64,000 nucleotides of DNA. Origin: Glaciihabitans sp. INWT7 (GTDB taxonomy: Bacteria; Actinomycetota; Actinomycetes; Actinomycetales; Microbacteriaceae). Position numbers and translations under genes: made by a program. The stretch spans positions 686,419-750,418 of the forward strand of contig NZ_CP043653.1 in assembly GCF_014217685.1 (NCBI RefSeq), in the 5' to 3' direction. This document shows positions 20,789-29,881 of this stretch, one piece after another; the first letter of the stretch is position 1, and each line of letters opens with the position of its first letter. A model generated the notes under the pieces. That model was not told the origin of the DNA, ran no database searches, and saw only the letters and a list, made by a program, of their open reading frames with translations.

Positions 20789-21032
20789 AGCCGCCGGTAT
20801 TCTCGTGCGCTACTTCGCGTCCGCGGCGGAGGCGGCCGGCCGCGAGGAGGAAGTCCTGCCCTCCGTCGCCACGGTGGGCCAGCTGCGAGCCGTGCTCTCG
20901 GAGCGCTACGGTGACGCGATGACCCGGGTGCTGGCATCCGGATCGTTCCTCGTCGACGGCGTGGTCAGTCGAGACGATGACAGATCTGTCGGCGCGCGCG
21001 TCGACGTTCTTCCGCCGTTCGCCGGGGGCTGA
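20781..21032 (+). CDS. moaD: Molybdopterin synthase sulfur carrier subunit
   Basis: 83-residue ubiquitin-fold protein ([12 protein letters not shown] at the start) with the C-terminal Gly-Gly (FAGG) that is thiocarboxylated by MoeB. Start GTG 20781 overlaps the moaA stop by 8 nt. The partner moaE lies 2.4 kb away on the other strand. Confidence 0.88.
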   Translation: MAEAAGILVRYFASAAEAAGREEEVLPSVATVGQLRAVLSERYGDAMTRVLASGSFLVDGVVSRDDDRSVGARVDVLPPFAGG

Positions 21033-21049
21033 GTTCGGTCCTGGGCCCC

Positions 21050-21097
21050 GCTATTCGTCGACAGGGCTATCCGTCGGCGGGGCTACTCGTTGACGAG
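21050..21097. repeat. Three 16-bp tandem units at a gene end
   Basis: Units begin at 21050, 21066 and 21082 (GCTATTCGTCGACAGG, GCTATCCGTCGGCGGG, GCTACTCGTTGACGAG). The last overlaps the 3' codons and stop of the minus-strand gene that ends at 21083, so the gene's last codons have been duplicated beyond its stop. Confidence 0.6.
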
Positions 21098-21619
21098 AAC
21101 GGGCACCCCGAGCGACGCCGAGACCGCACGACCGGCGAACTCCGTCGGCACGGCCACCCGGAAGGGAATGGATTCGACCGGGGTGCCCGTGACCGGGTCG
21201 ACCGGGCCGTCATCGGGCGAGTGATAGACGAAGCGGGCGCTGCCGATCAACGATCCGCCGGCATCGTAGAACCCGGCGATGATCTCCAGGTCGAGCACCG
21301 CGCTCACATCGCTCGTCACCCGCAGGGCGCCGCTCGCGCTCGCGCCGTCGAACGTGAGGCCGTCGAGTGCGAACCTGTCGTCGAACGGCCCGGCCGCGCG
21401 CAGCAGCTCCCCGGGTTTCGGATGCAGCAGGCGGATGCTGTCGAGCTCCGGTGCGCCGCTGGCCGCAACAAGTCCCGGGAGAGTGCTCTTCACGGCATCC
21501 GTCGGCAGCGGGGCCGCGCCATCGGTGCGCGCCATCGCGGTCAGACCGATCGCGATCGATCCGGCGATCACGACGACTGTTGCCGTGACGGCGATGGCGA
21601 TGATCGGAGGTCTCTTCAT
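21083..21619 (-). CDS. Secreted or membrane-anchored hypothetical protein
   Basis: 178 residues with a single N-terminal hydrophobic segment (about 6-28) that acts as an anchor or signal; the rest looks like a beta-rich extracellular domain (LDLEIIAGFYDAGGSLIGSARFVYH) of FxLYD/LEA style, which is an impression only. It follows the alkaline phosphatase gene on the same strand with a 75-nt gap and may be exported with it. Confidence 0.6.
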   Translation of the reverse strand: MKRPPIIAIAVTATVVVIAGSIAIGLTAMARTDGAAPLPTDAVKSTLPGLVAASGAPELDSIRLLHPKPGELLRAAGPFDDRFALDGLTFDGASASGALRVTSDVSAVLDLEIIAGFYDAGGSLIGSARFVYHSPDDGPVDPVTGTPVESIPFRVAVPTEFAGRAVSASLGVPVLVNE

Positions 21620-21694
21620 GGGGTGTCCCTGCTGCTGTTCTGTGCGGTCCGGGCCGGGGATGCTCTCCCCGGCCCGGACTGTGGTGGGTGCTTC

Positions 21695-23212
21695 CTACTT
21701 GATGACGCGGAGCGCCTTGCCGACGATCCCGAACAGCGCGGTGTTGTCGATGGTGCCGTCCAGTTGTTCGGAGCCGGGCCCGTAGGCGTACACCGGCACA
21801 TCCGCGCCCGTGTGGTTGCCCGAGAGGTAGGTCAGCCAGAGGCCGGCCTCCGGGGATCCGTCGACGACGCTGGCCGGGTCGCTCGGAATGCGGAACGTCG
21901 CCGGGGCGAAGTTCTTCGGGTCGGCGGAACCGGCGCCGTTGATGATCCCGGTCGAGCGGGTCGCATCCTTCGCGTTGTTCGGGCGGGTCGGCGTGGAGTT
22001 GTTCGCGACGTTGCCCGAGTCGACGTTCGTCGGAGGGGCGGTGGCTTCGGCGTTCGTGAAGGTGCCCTTCTCGATGATGTTGAAGCCGGCGCATTCGTGG
22101 TCGGCCGTCACGATGACGAGGGTGTTGCCGTCCTTGGCGGCGAAGTCCTTCGCGATCTTCACCGAGTCGTCGAAGGCCTTCATCTCACCGAGGGTCTGGG
22201 CCGCATCGTTGGCGTGTGACCGCTTGTCGATGAGTGCGCCCTCGATCTGCAGGTAGAAGCCCTTGTTGGCGCTCTTGTCCTTGGAGTTCGACTTGCTCGT
22301 GAGGAGCGCGATCGCCTTCTTCGTCATCTCGGGAAGCGTCGGCTCCTGGGCCTGCACCGAGGTGGGGTTGTCCTGCTTGGACTTCTCGATGGTGAGGTTG
22401 CCCCGGTTGAAGAGGCCGAAGACCTTCTGGCCGGATGCTGCGGCGAGATCGGACTTGGTCGCGACGGTCTGGTTGGTGGGAGACCCGAGCACGGAGTATC
22501 CCTGGTCCTTCAGCGCCTTCTCGTCGGCGGCGTCGAAGCGGCTGAGCCCTCCGCCGAGGATGACGTCCGCGGTTCCGTTGCGGGCGATCTGGTCGGCGAT
22601 CGGGGTCACCCGGATGTCACTGGTCGGAAGCGCGGTGCCGGTGATGGAGAGATCCTGGCACGCGGCGTCCGAGTAGACCGGCCCCTGGCATCCGCGCGCG
22701 AGAGCGTGGCTCATCTGGCCGGCGGGAGTGGCATCCGTGATCTCCGCGGTGGAGACGTTGCCGGTGCGCAGGCCCGCCTTCTTCGCGAGCTCCATGACCG
22801 TGGGCTTGACCGTGCCGGTGGCGTCGATGCCTAGGGCCGCGTTGTAGGTCTTGACTCCGGACGACCAGGCGGTCGCAGCGGATGCCGAGTCGGTGACCGG
22901 GTTGGGGTGGAAGTTCTTGGTGCCGGGCTGGCCCGACAGCTTCTCGACCGCGTAGGTGCTGACGTAGCCCTGCGCGGGGAGGGTCTCCATGGCGAGCTTG
23001 CCATCCGAGCCGTAGAAGCGCTCCCTGGCCGCGGTGACATGGGTGCGTCCCATGCCATCCCCGAGCAGGTAGATCACGTTCTTGGCGCGCCCCCGGTCGT
23101 CGTCGGATTCGCCGTGTGCCGAGGCCGCGCCGGCGGTGCCGGCCACAACGGCGGTGGCCACGAGCGCGGTGATGAGTGTTGCGGAGGTGAGAACAGGGAT
23201 TCGTCGTCGCAT
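21695..23212 (-). CDS. phoA: Secreted alkaline phosphatase
   Basis: 505 residues with a Sec-type signal peptide (RRR, hydrophobic core, AxA before about residue 33). Metal and nucleophile motifs of the PhoA superfamily are present: YLLGDGMG, the active serine in VTDSASAATAWSSGVK, VTADHECAGFN and the C-terminal HTGADVPVYAYGPG. It releases phosphate from organic esters outside the cell. ATG 23212 has AGGAG upstream. A three-unit PHO box lies 71-103 nt upstream. Confidence 0.92.
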   Translation of the reverse strand: MRRRIPVLTSATLITALVATAVVAGTAGAASAHGESDDDRGRAKNVIYLLGDGMGRTHVTAARERFYGSDGKLAMETLPAQGYVSTYAVEKLSGQPGTKNFHPNPVTDSASAATAWSSGVKTYNAALGIDATGTVKPTVMELAKKAGLRTGNVSTAEITDATPAGQMSHALARGCQGPVYSDAACQDLSITGTALPTSDIRVTPIADQIARNGTADVILGGGLSRFDAADEKALKDQGYSVLGSPTNQTVATKSDLAAASGQKVFGLFNRGNLTIEKSKQDNPTSVQAQEPTLPEMTKKAIALLTSKSNSKDKSANKGFYLQIEGALIDKRSHANDAAQTLGEMKAFDDSVKIAKDFAAKDGNTLVIVTADHECAGFNIIEKGTFTNAEATAPPTNVDSGNVANNSTPTRPNNAKDATRSTGIINGAGSADPKNFAPATFRIPSDPASVVDGSPEAGLWLTYLSGNHTGADVPVYAYGPGSEQLDGTIDNTALFGIVGKALRVIK

Positions 23213-23282
23213 GAGTATTCTCCTGAGGTCTGCTGGTGCGCGACAGCGCAGGTGTGCGCAGCCACGCCTGCACAGTAGAAGG

Positions 23283-23315
23283 CCCGGATGACCCCCGAAT
23301 GGCCGGAAGGTTAAC
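23283..23315 (-). promoter_or_regulatory. PHO box (PhoP binding site) upstream of phoA
   Basis: Three head-to-tail 11-nt units on the minus strand: GTTAACCTTCC, GGCCATTCGGG and GGTCATCCGGG. The unit nearest the gene matches the actinobacterial consensus G(G/T)TCAYYYR(G/C)G at all 11 positions, the middle at 10 and the far one at 8. This predicts phosphate-starvation induction of the alkaline phosphatase. Confidence 0.75.
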
Positions 23316-23349
23316 GACGGTCGACGCCGGCTGCCGCCCGATCCACGCG

Positions 23350-23441
23350 GCATATCTCCTGCAACCCGAGCCCGGCCGCGGGGTCGCGCCCGGGAATCCG
23401 GGGTGCGCCGCACTGCCACGAGCAATCTGCAGGAGTTATGC
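23350..23441. repeat. GCATAACTCCTGCA inverted-end element, copy 2 (92 bp)
   Basis: Left end GCATATCTCCTGCA (one mismatch), right end TGCAGGAGTTATGC (perfect), interior 64 nt. It lies between the phoA PHO box and the 3' end of moaE. Confidence 0.88.
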
Positions 23442-23461
23442 GCGCAGGGGGAGAGCCGGGG

Positions 23462-23878
23462 TCAGAGGGCGACCCACTCGGTGGCGCCGTCGGCGAGGTG
23501 CTGGCGCTTCCAGATCGGCACCGTCAGTTTGATGAGGTCGACCAGACGCTCGCACGCCGCGAAGGCCTCTCCGCGGTGGGCGGCGGCCACGGCGGCGACG
23601 AGCGCGATATCACCGACGACGAGCGCACCGACACGGTGGGCGGCGGCCACGCGGAGGCCGGTCTCGGCGGCGATCTTCTCGCAGCACTCCGTCAAGAACC
23701 GGGCGGCATCCGGATGCGCGGAATACTCGAGCGACGTGACCGCGAGCCCGTGATCGTGGTTGCGAACGACCCCGCGGAAGGTCACGAGAGCGCCCTGCTG
23801 GGCGTCCATCACGAAGTCTTCGATGGCGGCGGCGTCGATGGGCTCGGCCGAGATCAGGGCACGCACAACGTCACTCAT
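23462..23878 (-). CDS. moaE: Molybdopterin synthase catalytic subunit
   Basis: 138 residues with the MoaE hallmarks: GALVTFRGVVRNHDHG, LEYSAHPDAA, HRVGALVVGD, AAAHRGEAFAACERLVDLIKLTVPIWKRQ (conserved Arg and Lys of the active site). It transfers sulfur from thiocarboxylated MoaD to precursor Z. Start ATG 23878 overlaps the end of the moaC-mogA fusion by 8 nt. Confidence 0.93.
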   Translation of the reverse strand: MSDVVRALISAEPIDAAAIEDFVMDAQQGALVTFRGVVRNHDHGLAVTSLEYSAHPDAARFLTECCEKIAAETGLRVAAAHRVGALVVGDIALVAAVAAAHRGEAFAACERLVDLIKLTVPIWKRQHLADGATEWVAL

Positions 23879-24839
23879 GGGCGCCTCCGCCAGCGACCTG
23901 CGCCACGAGGTGTTCGAGCAGCCCGTCGAGAACGGCGAGCCCGTCTCGCACACCGCCGCTGCTGCCCGGCAGGTTGACGACGACGGTGCCGCCTGCCGTG
24001 CCGGCGACCGCGCGGCTGAGGGCCGCGGTCGGTGTCGCGGCGAGTCCACGGGCGCGAATCGCCTCCGCCACGCCGGGCAGTTCGCGATCGAGCAGGGCGA
24101 TGGTGGCCTCCGGGGTGCGGTCGGTGGGGCTGAGGCCTGTGCCGCCCGTCGTGATGATCACAGCGGGGGCGGATGCCGCCACTCGCGCCAACTCGGAGGC
24201 GATGTCGGCGTCGGCGACGACCGTGACCGCATCGACCGCGAAGCCGTGCTCGGCGAGCCAGGCGGCGATCACCGGCCCGGTGGTGTCCTCCCGCGTTCCC
24301 GCCGCACCGGCGGTGGATGCGACGACGACGGCCGCAGTGCCGGATCGAACGGCGGCGGGCGCTATGACGCCATGCCGGGTCCAGTGGCCGCGCTTGCCGC
24401 CGGTCTTCGACTCGAGCCGGATCTCCCCGAGTACCGCCGCCGGGTCCACCGCCTTGACCATGTCGTGCAGGGTGAGCCCGGCGATCGCCACCGCGGTGAG
24501 CGCTTCCATCTCGACCCCGGTCCGGCCGACGGTCTTGGCCGTCGCCGACACCAGGATCGCGTCATCCGTGAACTGGAAGTCGATGCTGACCGACGAGAGC
24601 GGCACCTGGTGGCAGAGCGGGATGAGCTCGCTCGTCTTCTTGGCGCCCGAGATGCCGGCGATGCGAGCGGTGGCGAGCACATCGGCCTTCGGCAGGTCGT
24701 CGGCGCGCACGAGGGCCACCACATCCGGGGTGGTGACCAGTCGCCCGGTGGCGGTGGCGGTGCGGGCCGTGATCGCCTTGTCGCCGACATCCACCATGCG
24801 GGCGCGCCCGTCTTCGTCGAGATGGCTCAGATTGCTCAC
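23871..24839 (-). CDS. moaC: Fused cyclic pyranopterin monophosphate synthase and molybdopterin adenylyltransferase
   Basis: 322 residues with two Moco enzymes in one chain. Residues 1 to about 155 are MoaC (SHLDEDGRARMVDVGDKAITAR, IPLCHQVPLSSV, GVEMEALTAV, HDMVKAVD, the terminal KTGGK). Residues about 165-322 are a MogA/MoaB domain (VIITTGGTGLSPTDRTPEAT, NLPGSSGGV). Such fusions occur in Actinobacteria. It overlaps moeA upstream by 4 nt and moaE downstream by 8 nt. Confidence 0.93.
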   Translation of the reverse strand: MSNLSHLDEDGRARMVDVGDKAITARTATATGRLVTTPDVVALVRADDLPKADVLATARIAGISGAKKTSELIPLCHQVPLSSVSIDFQFTDDAILVSATAKTVGRTGVEMEALTAVAIAGLTLHDMVKAVDPAAVLGEIRLESKTGGKRGHWTRHGVIAPAAVRSGTAAVVVASTAGAAGTREDTTGPVIAAWLAEHGFAVDAVTVVADADIASELARVAASAPAVIITTGGTGLSPTDRTPEATIALLDRELPGVAEAIRARGLAATPTAALSRAVAGTAGGTVVVNLPGSSGGVRDGLAVLDGLLEHLVAQVAGGGAHE

Positions 24840-26026
24840 AGGTCGATCGTTTCCACGGGGTCGCCCTCTTTCAGCTGGATGGTGTCTTGGGGGATGTCGA
24901 TGAGCAGGTCGGCTGCCGCGAGCCCGGCCACCAGATGAGAGCTCGGGCCGCCCACCACCTCGACTCGTCCATCGGGCAGTGCCCGGCCGCGCAGGAACTG
25001 TCGTCTGCCGGGCGCCGAGCGCACATCGGCGGAGAGGTCACGCTGCTGGCGCTGAGCCGCGGGCAGGCCCGCCGCCTCCCGCAGGATCGGCGCGACGAAG
25101 ACCTCGAAGGAGAGCTGCGTGCTCACCGGGTTGCCCGGAAAGCTGATCACCGGCACACCGTTGAACACCCCGGTCGCCTGCGGCCCGCCGGGCTGCATGG
25201 CGATGTGTCCGACCTCGCCGCCGATGGTCTGCAGGAAATCGCGAACCACCTCGTGCTCACCCATCGAGATGCCACCGGAGGTGAGGATGATGTCGGCGTT
25301 GGCGACGCCCATCAGCATGGCACCGCGCAATTGGGAGAGCTCGTCGTTGGAGGACACGATCGCGAGGGTGACCTCGGCACCGCAGGCCGTGACCGCCGCA
25401 GTGAGCGCAGTGCCGTTGGAGTCGTAGATCTCGCCCGGACCAGCACGCCTCCCCGTTTCGGTCAGTTCCGCGCCCGTGCTGATCACGGCGAGACGCGCCC
25501 GGCGCCGCACCACTACCTCATCGATGCCGGCGGCGGCCAGGGCTGCGAGGTGACGCGAGGCGAGCCGGAGGCCGGCCGGCAGAAGAGGATCCCCGGTGCG
25601 GAGGTCGCTGCCGCGCTCGCGCACGAACTCGCCGGTGGTGCGTGCGCGCGTGATCGTCACCGAGTCGCCGGTCGCGGTCGTGTCCTCGACCGGCACCACG
25701 GCATCCGCTCCCTCCGGCACCACAGCGCCGGTCATTATTCGCACTGCGGTGCCCGCGGCAAGCGGCCGCGGAGTTCCGGGTTGCGCGGCGACCTCGCCGA
25801 CCACGGGAAGGGTCACCGGCAGCTTCGCGAGGTCTGCCGCGACGACCGCGAAGCCGTCCATCTGCGAATTGCGGAAGAGGGGCAGATCCACCGGCGAGAG
25901 GATGGCCGCGGCGGTCATGCGCCCGAGGGCGGCGCCGAGCTCCACGGTCTCGGAACCGGTGGGGATGGCCGGCGCGATGAGGGCACGCACATGAGCGACG
26001 TACTCCTCGACCGAGCGGTGAGTCAT
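24836..26026 (-). CDS. moeA: Molybdopterin molybdenumtransferase
   Basis: 396 residues. MoeA features are the N-terminal SQMDGFAV-like motif (RNSQMDGFAVVA), IMTGAVVPEGADAVVPVE, the domain with TGAEL and YDSNGTALTA, TSGGISMGEHEVV and SFPGNPVSTQLSF, then the C-terminal barrel. It inserts molybdate into adenylylated molybdopterin. Its ATG shares the ATGA junction with moeB upstream. Confidence 0.94.
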   Translation of the reverse strand: MTHRSVEEYVAHVRALIAPAIPTGSETVELGAALGRMTAAAILSPVDLPLFRNSQMDGFAVVAADLAKLPVTLPVVGEVAAQPGTPRPLAAGTAVRIMTGAVVPEGADAVVPVEDTTATGDSVTITRARTTGEFVRERGSDLRTGDPLLPAGLRLASRHLAALAAAGIDEVVVRRRARLAVISTGAELTETGRRAGPGEIYDSNGTALTAAVTACGAEVTLAIVSSNDELSQLRGAMLMGVANADIILTSGGISMGEHEVVRDFLQTIGGEVGHIAMQPGGPQATGVFNGVPVISFPGNPVSTQLSFEVFVAPILREAAGLPAAQRQQRDLSADVRSAPGRRQFLRGRALPDGRVEVVGGPSSHLVAGLAAADLLIDIPQDTIQLKEGDPVETIDL

Positions 26027-27102
26027 CAGTACCTCGCGACGCTGGGGTCGATGCGGCGGGACCAGGCGTCGATTCCTCCGACGAGGCTGCGGGCCGGGAT
26101 GTCGCGCTCGCCGAGCATCGCGACGGCGCTCGCAGAGCGGATGCCCGAGTGGCAGTAGACGACCACCGGTTTCGAGCGGTCTATCTCCCCGAGCCTCGAT
26201 TCGATCGATCCGAGGGGCAGCAGGGTCGACCCGGGGAGGCTGGCGATCTCCGCCTCCCAGAGCTCGCGCACGTCGATGAGTGTCACTCCGTCGAGAGAAC
26301 TCGCGAGCTCGTCGACGTCGATGGTGTCGCGGATGCCGCAGAACAGCTCGTAGTCCACGAGGGCGGTGATGGGGGCGGCATCCGGATCCGGGGCGTAGGC
26401 GAGCTCGCGGAATCCGCCGGTGAGGGCGTCGAAAGTGGTGACGCGCCCGATGAGGGGCCGCCCGACGCCGGTGAGGAGCTTCAGCGCCTCGCCGGCCATG
26501 ATGGATCCGATCACGGCGACGACAGTGGGGAGCACCCCGCCGGCCTCGCAGGAGAGCACGGATCCGGGCGGCGGGGGAGCGGGGAACAGGTCGCGGTATT
26601 GCGGACCCTTCGATGCCCACGCGACCCCGGCCTGTCCGGCGAACTGGGAGACCGCGCCCCACACCACAGGGATACCGGTGAGCGCCGCGGCGTCGTTGGC
26701 GAGGTACCGGGTGGGGAAGTTGTCGCTGCCGTCGACCACGAGGTCGTAGTCGACGAAGAGCTCGAGGGCATTGCCCGCGGTCAGGCGGGCCTCGACCGCG
26801 TTCACCGTGACCGCCGGATCGATGGCGGCCACCGTTTCGGCTGCGGAGAGCGCCTTCGCGCGACCGACATCCGCGAGGCCGTGAGCGAGTTGGCGATGCA
26901 GGTTGCTGAGCTCCACGGTGTCGTCGTCGATGATGCCGATCGTGCCGACACCCGCCGCGGCAAGAGCCGGAATCACGCTGCTGCCGAGCCCGCCGGCGCC
27001 GATCACGAGCACGCGGGCATCCGCCAGTCGCTGCTGAGCCTCCGGCCCGAAGCCGGGGAGGGCGAGCTGGCGGGAATATCTCGCGCCCGGGGATGCCTGC
27101 AT
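26026..27102 (-). CDS. moeB: MoeB/ThiF-type adenylyltransferase with C-terminal rhodanese
   Basis: 358 residues. The E1-like domain (about 1-240) has the ATP motif GAGGLGSSVIPALAAAGVG, DDDTVELSNLHRQ and the D in VDGSDNFPTRYL. Zinc cysteines are largely absent from the usual CxxC positions. The C-terminal rhodanese domain (about 265-355) has the active cysteine in VYCHSGIRSAS. It adenylates and thiocarboxylates MoaD, the rhodanese supplying sulfur, similar to MOCS3. First gene of the moeB-moeA-moaC-moaE unit. Confidence 0.88.
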   Translation of the reverse strand: MQASPGARYSRQLALPGFGPEAQQRLADARVLVIGAGGLGSSVIPALAAAGVGTIGIIDDDTVELSNLHRQLAHGLADVGRAKALSAAETVAAIDPAVTVNAVEARLTAGNALELFVDYDLVVDGSDNFPTRYLANDAAALTGIPVVWGAVSQFAGQAGVAWASKGPQYRDLFPAPPPPGSVLSCEAGGVLPTVVAVIGSIMAGEALKLLTGVGRPLIGRVTTFDALTGGFRELAYAPDPDAAPITALVDYELFCGIRDTIDVDELASSLDGVTLIDVRELWEAEIASLPGSTLLPLGSIESRLGEIDRSKPVVVYCHSGIRSASAVAMLGERDIPARSLVGGIDAWSRRIDPSVARY

Positions 27103-27230
27103 CCTTCGATTCTCGCAGGTGTGATCGGGCGCGGGCGCAGGTCGACGAGCGGTTCGCCCCACCCGTCCGTCGCACTGTGTCGGCAGGCAGGGCTCCCGGG
27201 GCGAATTGTGACGGTGGGAGCGGTCGCGGC

Positions 27231-27839
27231 CTAGCGCGCCGACCGCCACATCGTGGTGACGACGTGCCCCGTCGCCGTGGTGAATGCGCCCCTCGGTTCG
27301 AATCCGACCCGCCGGTAACGGGCGTTGTTCGCCGGGTTCGTCGATTCGAGGTAGGCGGCGGCTCCGAGGGCGTCGACGCGGTCGAGGTTCTGTCGCAGGA
27401 GGGCCATGCCGAGGCCGTGCCCGCGGTGATCGTCGTGGGTGGCGAGGAAGTTGAGGTAGTAGTGGGGCTCCGTCGGGCGCAGCTCCTCGAACTGGGCGGA
27501 GACGACCCCGATCCGGTGGGCGGCCTCGGCGCCGACCAGGTCGACGAGAAAGGCGTCGTACCCGCGCGCCTCGTCCTCCGTGAGGTCTTCGCCGCCCGGT
27601 GGCAGCCAGATCGAGAGCGAGGCGCACTCCTCGGTGACGAAGCTCCAGGGGTATCGCAGCGCCGAGGTGGCGAAGAGCCGCCAGAAGGCCGACATCTGCT
27701 CCACCCGGTGCGCGTCATCCGGAAAGGAGGGTCCCCAGAGCGGATCGCGGAGAAAGGCGGAGGTGAGCGTGCGCACCATGCCGTCGAGGTCTGCCGCCGT
27801 GGCGATCCGGACTGTCGGGGGTTCGCCGCTCTGCTCCAT
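27231..27839 (-). CDS. GNAT-family N-acetyltransferase
   Basis: 202 residues of the GNAT fold; the acetyl-CoA pyrophosphate loop is seen in HDDHRGHGLGMALLRQNL (Arg/Gln-x-x-Gly-x-Gly/Ala type) and ESTNPANNARYRRVGFEPRG is the usual C-terminal strand. Substrate unknown. ATG 27839 is chosen over the upstream ATG 27914, which would overlap the divergent ModE-like promoter. Confidence 0.8.
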   Translation of the reverse strand: MEQSGEPPTVRIATAADLDGMVRTLTSAFLRDPLWGPSFPDDAHRVEQMSAFWRLFATSALRYPWSFVTEECASLSIWLPPGGEDLTEDEARGYDAFLVDLVGAEAAHRIGVVSAQFEELRPTEPHYYLNFLATHDDHRGHGLGMALLRQNLDRVDALGAAAYLESTNPANNARYRRVGFEPRGAFTTATGHVVTTMWRSAR

Positions 27840-27881
27840 AGGGCAAGCGTAGACGCGACCTCGAATCCGCGAAAACGGAAG

Positions 27882-27887
27882 TAATAT
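27882..27887 (+). promoter_or_regulatory. -10 box of a leaderless promoter before the ModE-like gene
   Basis: TAATAT ends 7 nt before ATG 27895. This supports ATG 27895 as a leaderless start, although ATG 27886 (with GGAAG upstream) cannot be ruled out. Confidence 0.4.
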
Positions 27888-27894
27888 GTCATCC

Positions 27895-28299
27895 ATGCCG
27901 CAGATACGGATCAAAGACGCCGCCCTCTACCTGGGTGTGAGCGACGACACGGTGCGCCGCTGGGTCGACAACGGCACCCTCGTCGCGGAGAAGGACGAGT
28001 CGGGGCGAGCTGTCGTCGACGGCCTCGCCCTCGCGACGTTGGCGCGCGACCATGCGGTGCTGCCGGATGACCCCTCCGGCGTCTCCCGGTCCGCCCGCAA
28101 CAGCTTCGTCGGCCTGGTCACGAACATCGTGATGGATACCGTCATGGCCCAGGTCGAGCTGCAGTGTGGACCGCACCGCGTGGTCTCGCTCATGAGCAGC
28201 GAGGCCGTTCGGGACCTCGGGCTCGAGCCGGGATCCGTCGCCATCGCGGTCGTGAAAGCCACGACGGTGATCATCGAGACACCCGGGGGGAAACAGTGA
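27895..28299 (+). CDS. ModE-like regulator: excisionase-type HTH plus molybdate-binding TOBE domain
   Basis: 134 residues. The N-terminus is a MerR/excisionase-like helix-turn-helix (DAALYLGVSDDTVRRWVDNG); the C-terminal half is a single TOBE/Mop domain (ARNSFVGLVTNIVMD, LGLEPGSVAIAVVKATTVIIE). It heads the modABC operon, its stop overlapping modA by 4 nt, so it probably senses molybdate and regulates uptake. The start could also be 27886. Confidence 0.85.
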   Translation: MPQIRIKDAALYLGVSDDTVRRWVDNGTLVAEKDESGRAVVDGLALATLARDHAVLPDDPSGVSRSARNSFVGLVTNIVMDTVMAQVELQCGPHRVVSLMSSEAVRDLGLEPGSVAIAVVKATTVIIETPGGKQ

Positions 28300-29072
28300 G
28301 GAAACGGCTGCTCACGCTCCTCGCTCTCGGCATCCTTCTGACCACGGCCGGATGCGCCGCCGCCGCGGCGCCCGCGCCCTCGGCGACGCCGAAGAAAGAC
28401 AGTCTCAGCGGGTCGATCACGGTCTTCGCCGCCGCATCCCTCACCAAGACCTTCGGCGAACTCGCTGCCAAGTTCGAGGCCGCACACCCCGGCGTGACCG
28501 TCGCGACGAGCTTCGCAGGCTCTGCCGACCTCGTCTCGCAGATCACCGCCGGAGCGCCCGCCGACGTGTTCGCCTCGGCCGACACGAGGAACATGGCCAA
28601 GGTGTCGACCCTGGTGGGCACCCCGGTGAACTTCGCCACCAACGTGCTGGAGATCGCGGTGCCACCGGGCAACCCGGCGAAGATCGCGACTCTCGCCGAC
28701 CTCGCGGGCCCCGGCGTCAAGACCGTTGTCTGCGCGCCGGCCGTGCCCTGCGGAGCCGCGACGGTGACAGTCGAGACGGCGAGTGGCGTGAAACTCAACC
28801 CGGTGAGCGAGGAGAACGCGGTCACGGACGTGCTCGGCAAGGTCTCATCCGGTGAGGCGGATGCCGGCCTGGTCTACGTGACCGACGTGAAGGGTGCCGG
28901 CTCGAGCGTGGAGGGCATCCCGTTCCCCGAATCGGGCGCGGCCGTCAACACCTACCCGATCGCCACTGTGAAGGCCGGAACGCACCAGGCGCTCGCCACG
29001 GCCTTCGTGACCTTCGTGACCGGTGCAGTCGGCCGGTCCGTGCTCGCGGCGGCGGGCTTCGGCGCCCCCTGA
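28296..29072 (+). CDS. modA: Molybdate ABC transporter substrate-binding lipoprotein
   Basis: 258 residues with a lipoprotein signal (RKRLL, hydrophobic core, TAGC with the lipid cysteine near residue 20). The mature domain follows the ModA pattern: [17 protein letters not shown] at the start, [34 protein letters not shown]. It captures molybdate outside the membrane. GTG start overlaps the regulator stop. Confidence 0.93.
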   Translation: MRKRLLTLLALGILLTTAGCAAAAAPAPSATPKKDSLSGSITVFAAASLTKTFGELAAKFEAAHPGVTVATSFAGSADLVSQITAGAPADVFASADTRNMAKVSTLVGTPVNFATNVLEIAVPPGNPAKIATLADLAGPGVKTVVCAPAVPCGAATVTVETASGVKLNPVSEENAVTDVLGKVSSGEADAGLVYVTDVKGAGSSVEGIPFPESGAAVNTYPIATVKAGTHQALATAFVTFVTGAVGRSVLAAAGFGAP

Positions 29073-29074
29073 GC

Positions 29075-29881
29075 ATGCACCGCACAGCCTTTTCCGGAGT
29101 GCCGCGCTGGGTCGTCGCGATCGCGATCGTCGGCGCGGCGTTCGTGCTGCTGCCGCTTGTCGCGATGGGGACCCGGGTGAACTGGGGTGGATTCGTCGCT
29201 CTGGTGACGAGTGCGTCATCCGTCGATGCCCTGCTGCTGAGTCTGCGCACCTCGCTCGCCGCGACCGCTCTCTGCGTACTGTTCGGCGTGCCGATGGCGC
29301 TCCTGCTGGCGCGCACCACCTTTCCCGGCCAGCGGGTGGTGCGCACGATCGTGCTGCTGCCCCTGGTGCTGCCCCCGGTGATCGGCGGGATCGCGCTGCT
29401 CGCTGCCTTCGGAAGGCAGGGTCTGCTCGGGCGCCCGCTCGAGGCGCTCGGGGTGAGCATCGCATTCTCCACGGTGGCGGTCGTGATCGCCCAGACCTTC
29501 GTGGCGCTGCCGTTCCTCGTCCTGAGTCTGGAGGGCGCCATCCGCCTCGCCGGCACGCGCTATGAAGCGGTGGCGGCCACGCTGGGGGCGCGGCCGAGCA
29601 CCGTGCTGAGGCGCATCACGCTGCCTCTCGTGCTGCCCGCACTGCTCTCCGGCGCCGTGCTGTCATTCGCGCGCGCCCTCGGCGAATTCGGCGCCACCCT
29701 CACCTTCGCCGGCAGCCTGCAGGGGGTCACGCGCACGCTGCCGCTGGAGATCTACCTGCAGCGGGAGACGGATCCGGATGCCGCGGTGGCCCTCTCGCTC
29801 GTGCTGGTCGTCGTCTCCCTCGTGGTGGTCGGCCTCACCCTGCGCACCGCCCCTGCCACCCGGGCGCGGTTCACCGCATGA
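29075..29881 (+). CDS. modB: Molybdate ABC transporter permease
   Basis: 268 residues with about six membrane spans; the cytoplasmic EAA loop that contacts the ATPase is [22 protein letters not shown]. The gene lies 2 nt after modA and overlaps modC by 4 nt. Confidence 0.92.
   Translation: MHRTAFSGVPRWVVAIAIVGAAFVLLPLVAMGTRVNWGGFVALVTSASSVDALLLSLRTSLAATALCVLFGVPMALLLARTTFPGQRVVRTIVLLPLVLPPVIGGIALLAAFGRQGLLGRPLEALGVSIAFSTVAVVIAQTFVALPFLVLSLEGAIRLAGTRYEAVAATLGARPSTVLRRITLPLVLPALLSGAVLSFARALGEFGATLTFAGSLQGVTRTLPLEIYLQRETDPDAAVALSLVLVVVSLVVVGLTLRTAPATRARFTA

Noticed and set aside
24840-26026. Plus-strand 423-residue frame opposite moeA
   Set aside because: The minus-strand frame carries full MoeA motifs; the plus frame is a typical high-GC antisense shadow.
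27103-27627. Extension of the MoeB frame upstream to 27627
   Set aside because: The extension is the antiparallel shadow of the GNAT gene and has no MoeB-like residues; the family start fits ATG 27102.
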